60,137 bases of DNA. It comes from Saccharothrix tamanrassetensis. Lineage in GTDB: Bacteria > Actinomycetota > Actinomycetes > Mycobacteriales > Pseudonocardiaceae. Shown here piece after piece: positions 57,827 through 60,137 of this stretch (the first letter of the stretch is position 1; every line of letters starts with the position of its first letter). The DNA is taken from assembly GCF_014203665.1 (NCBI RefSeq), contig NZ_JACHJN010000018.1:1-60137 (forward strand). The letters are read 5' to 3'. The notes under the pieces were generated by a model. It had not been told where the DNA came from and ran no database searches. It worked only from the letters and a program-made list of their open reading frames with translations. The translations under genes and the position numbers were made by a program.

Positions 57827-58858
57827 TCAGCCCGCTGCCCGTTCGGCGGCTCGGCGACGGCGCAACGCCGGGTCTGCGAGAGCCGGTGGGACGTAGGCGA
57901 TGTCGAGCGGGCCGAGGTCGGTGCCCGGCGGCACGACACCGTCGATCCGGTCGAGCACCTCGTCGTCCAGGGTGGTGGTGGCACCGGCCAGCAGGTCCTC
58001 GAGCTGCCGCGTGGTCCGCGGGCCGATGATCGCGGAGGTGACGCCGGGGTGGGTCACGGCGAAGGCCATCGCCAGGTGGGTCAGCGAGAGGCCGGCCTCC
58101 CGGGCCAGCGGCAGCAGCTCCTCCACCGCGTCGCGCTTGCGCTCGTCGGTCATGTGCCGGGGCACCCAGTGCATCTTCTGCGGGTCCTGCACCGGGTCGC
58201 CCTTGCGGTAGCGGCCGGTGAGCAGCCCCATCCCCAGTGGGCTCCACACCAGCACGCCCATGCCGAAGCGCGAGCAGGTGGGCAGGATCTCGCGCTCGAT
58301 GCCGCGGTTGAGGATGGAGTACGTCGGCTGCTCGGTGCGGAAGCGCTGCAGCCCGCGCCGGTCCGCGACCCACTGCGCCTCGACGATCTCCGAGGCCGGC
58401 AGGTTGGAGGAACCGATGGCGCGGACCTTGCCGCTGCGGACCAGGTCGGTCAGCGCGGACAGGGTTTCTTCGAAATCGGTCTGCGGGTCGGGGTGGTGGA
58501 TCTGGTAGAGGTCGATGTGGTCGGTCTTCAGGCGCCGCAGCGAGTGCTCGACCTCGCTGACGATCCAGCGCCGGGAGCTGCCGCGGCGGTTCGGGTCGTC
58601 TCCCATCGGGCCGTTGACCTTCGTGGCCAGCACCACGTCATCGCGACGCCCCTGAAGCGCGGCGCCCACGATCTCCTCGGAGACCCCATGGGGGCCGTAG
58701 ACGTCGGCGGTGTCGATGAAGTTGATTCCCGCATCCAACGCCCTGTGGACGATCCGGGCGCAGTCGTCGCGGTCGGGGTTGCCGATGCCGAAGTTCATGG
58801 TGCCGAGGCAGTAGGGGCTGACCTGGATTCCGGTGCGGCCGAGTGGGCGCGTCCTCAT
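57827..58858 (-). CDS. Aldo/keto reductase
   Basis: A 343-residue (alpha/beta)8 NADPH reductase. Landmarks: LGRTGIQVSPYCLGTMNFG, GINFIDTADVYGPHG (catalytic Asp/Tyr), VLATKVNG (Lys), IDLYQIHHPDPQTD (His), and the cofactor end SAIIGPRTTRQLEDLL. Length is usual for the AKR tetramer-type group acting on sugar or aryl aldehydes. A palindrome lies about 35 bp upstream. First gene of the two-gene operon with the AlkZ-like gene. Confidence 0.93.
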   Translation of the reverse strand: MRTRPLGRTGIQVSPYCLGTMNFGIGNPDRDDCARIVHRALDAGINFIDTADVYGPHGVSEEIVGAALQGRRDDVVLATKVNGPMGDDPNRRGSSRRWIVSEVEHSLRRLKTDHIDLYQIHHPDPQTDFEETLSALTDLVRSGKVRAIGSSNLPASEIVEAQWVADRRGLQRFRTEQPTYSILNRGIEREILPTCSRFGMGVLVWSPLGMGLLTGRYRKGDPVQDPQKMHWVPRHMTDERKRDAVEELLPLAREAGLSLTHLAMAFAVTHPGVTSAIIGPRTTRQLEDLLAGATTTLDDEVLDRIDGVVPPGTDLGPLDIAYVPPALADPALRRRRAAERAAG

Positions 58859-58891
58859 TGCGGTGGTGTCCTATCACGTGTGGGCGATGAC

Positions 58892-58910
58892 CGTGGTCCG
58901 GAAGACCACG
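58892..58910. promoter_or_regulatory. Inverted repeat upstream of the aldo/keto reductase
   Basis: CGTGGTC (58892-58898) and GACCACG (58904-58910) form a perfect 7-bp inverted repeat with a 5-bp centre, 34 bp before the start codon; candidate repressor site. The remaining gap to 59092 shows no gene. Confidence 0.4.
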
Positions 58911-59091
58911 CGCGGCGAGGGCGAACCCCGCTCCACGCGCCCACCGTCGCAGGGGAAGCGGTCGGTTTGCGTCCTCTACCCCGACGCGTGATCAGCTTGG
59001 AGGAGGTCGACACCCACTCCTTCCGCGAACACCGCCGCCGGAGACGAGGTGAGAAGCCGAAGCTCCGGTTGCGCGGTCCCGCCGTGCCGGA

Positions 59092-60096
59092 TCAAGTGGT
59101 CCCCCCGGCGCGTGCGGCGCGGCGAGCCAGCTCGGTGAAGGCTTCCCGCAGAGGCGGCGGGCCGACCACCTCGATCTCGGCGTCGAAGCGTGCCAGCCGC
59201 GCCGCGAGCGAGGCCCAGGACCAGGACCCGGTCGTCAGCCTGGTCCTCGTGGGACCGACCGCTTCGGCGACCCCGTCTCCGGCGAACGGAGCCACCTCGG
59301 TGACGGGGAGCCCGAGGACCACCTCACCCTGGCACGGCCAGGCGTTGACGCTGTCGGATCCCTTGAACCGCGCGGACAGGAAGGTGACGACATCCCCACC
59401 GGGCACCTGCCGCGGGGTGAAACGCGGTCCGTTGGGGACGCGGAGCGCCATCCGGTCCACACGGTGGATGCGCCAGTCCTCGCGTTCCGCGCTCCACCCG
59501 ACGAGGTACCAGCGACCGGCCCGGATCACCAGGTGGTGCGGCTGCACCCGGCGGGGCTGCTGCGCCTGCCCGTCTTCGCGGCCCGGTGAGCGGTAGTCGA
59601 ACCGCAACTCCTCGCAGGCCCGGATGGCACTGCTCACCGCGAGCAGCAGTTCGATGTCCACCTGCGGGTCACCGCCGCGCCCGGTCGATTCGACGGCGGT
59701 GATCTCGAGGGTGTCGACGCGATGGCGCAGCCGGGACGGCAAGACCTGGCGCACAGTCGCCAGAGCCCGCACGGCGGCTTCCTCGATGCCCGCACCCGCT
59801 CCCACCGCGATCCGCAGCGCCACGACGAGCGCGATCGCCTGCTCCTCGTCGAACAGCAGCGGCGGCACCTGACTGCCCGCGTCCAGCTGGTAACCGCCGT
59901 CCGGACCTTTCACCGCACGGATGAGGTAGCCGAGCTCGCGCAACCGGTCGACGTCCCGGCGCACGGTGCGTTCACTGACGCCCAGTCGCTGGGCGAGCTG
60001 TGGTCCGGGCCAGTCGCGACGCACCTGCAACATCGACAGCAACGCGAGCAACCGGCCGGAGGTGGTCGTCGACGAGGAGATCGGCATGGTCCTCAT
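59092..60096 (-). CDS. WYL-domain transcriptional regulator (YafY-like)
   Basis: A 334-residue regulator: N-terminal winged helix of DeoR type (RLLALLSMLQVRRDWPGPQL, RLGVSERTVRRDVDRLRELG), linker, WYL domain with RRVQPHHLVIRAGRWYLVGW, and a C-terminal WCX-like extension. WYL proteins often sense nucleic acids or small ligands. It is the last gene in the window, with a palindrome directly upstream. Target unknown; divergent gene, if any, lies outside. Confidence 0.92.
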   Translation of the reverse strand: MRTMPISSSTTTSGRLLALLSMLQVRRDWPGPQLAQRLGVSERTVRRDVDRLRELGYLIRAVKGPDGGYQLDAGSQVPPLLFDEEQAIALVVALRIAVGAGAGIEEAAVRALATVRQVLPSRLRHRVDTLEITAVESTGRGGDPQVDIELLLAVSSAIRACEELRFDYRSPGREDGQAQQPRRVQPHHLVIRAGRWYLVGWSAEREDWRIHRVDRMALRVPNGPRFTPRQVPGGDVVTFLSARFKGSDSVNAWPCQGEVVLGLPVTEVAPFAGDGVAEAVGPTRTRLTTGSWSWASLAARLARFDAEIEVVGPPPLREAFTELARRAARAGGTT

Positions 60097-60107
60097 CGTG
60101 ACACCAC

Positions 60108-60130
60108 TAGCGGACGTTCCTCGTCCGCTA
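60108..60130. promoter_or_regulatory. Inverted repeat upstream of the WYL regulator
   Basis: TAGCGGACG (60108-60116) and CGTCCGCTA (60122-60130) are a perfect 9-bp inverted repeat with a 5-bp centre, 11 bp before the ATG; likely an autoregulatory operator. Confidence 0.55.
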
Positions 60131-60137
60131 CCCCCGT

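Overview
The window comes from a high-GC actinobacterium. Nearly every intact gene is strongly G/C biased at third codon positions, GTG starts are common, and co-directional genes overlap by ATGA/GTGA. The mix of modular PKS/NRPS genes, a WYL regulator and actinobacterial IS relics fits the order Pseudonocardiales (Saccharothrix, Lentzea, Actinosynnema type), but the sequence alone does not fix the genus.

Region A (1-18.8 kb) is the right part of a hybrid PKS/NRPS cluster. A PKS module tail (AT end, DH, KR, ACP) is followed, mostly through 4-bp overlaps, by a 3-hydroxyacyl-CoA-dehydrogenase-like protein, an ACP of the 'VNSLFAMQL' type, a class II aminoacyl-tRNA-synthetase-like amino acid:carrier-protein ligase, an unusual PCP-C-AT tridomain protein, a zinc-ribbon PLP enzyme, an acyl-CoA dehydrogenase and a free condensation domain. 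The dehydrogenase, ACP, ligase and acyl-CoA dehydrogenase together match the logic for building aminomalonyl-ACP from ACP-bound serine, as in zwittermicin and guadinomine. The PLP enzyme with an SbnB-like dehydrogenase suggests 2,3-diaminopropionate supply. A carbamoyltransferase and a second ACP suggest a carbamoylated (ureido) unit. A heterodimeric ABC exporter with one dead and one live ATP site closes the cluster.

Region B (18.8-24.6 kb) is a graveyard of transposase and RHS fragments that brackets a three-gene minus-strand cassette: an ABC exporter with an in-frame amber codon, a phosphatidylserine-decarboxylase-like pyruvoyl enzyme, and a DDAH/amidinotransferase-superfamily enzyme. The cassette may belong functionally to the same guanidine/ureido-type metabolite.

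Region C (24.6-30.6 kb) holds a DUF1877 protein, a VanR/VanS-like two-component system, a VanY-like lipoprotein carboxypeptidase broken by an amber codon, and a secreted fusion of a seven-repeat YVTN propeller with an SGNH hydrolase. A strong double hairpin follows.

Region D (30.8-36.4 kb, minus strand) is a wrecked catecholate siderophore operon. One NRPS is cut inside its A domain, then come a 24-residue EntA-like stub, an isochorismate synthase with its middle deleted, an aryl carrier protein, and a second NRPS piece that begins in the middle of an A domain. An MFS exporter follows behind a textbook MerR-type promoter.

Region E (39.1-48.9 kb) is a self-contained polyketide locus: a single giant KS-AT-DH-MT-ER-KR-ACP synthase of the fungal highly reducing type, a type II thioesterase, and a DHA2-type MFS exporter disrupted by a 7-bp tandem duplication.

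Region F (48.9-60.1 kb) is a mix: a three-repeat lectin-like protein, a decayed serine recombinase, a VOC protein, a truncated DUF2235 protein, and a relic of a second reducing PKS containing an inversion. Ordinary accessory genes close the window: quinone-oxidoreductase-like enzyme, NmrA-like protein with a TetR regulator, AlkZ-like protein, aldo/keto reductase and WYL regulator. Regions B to F carry many broken genes; either this is a decaying accessory region or some breaks are sequence errors.
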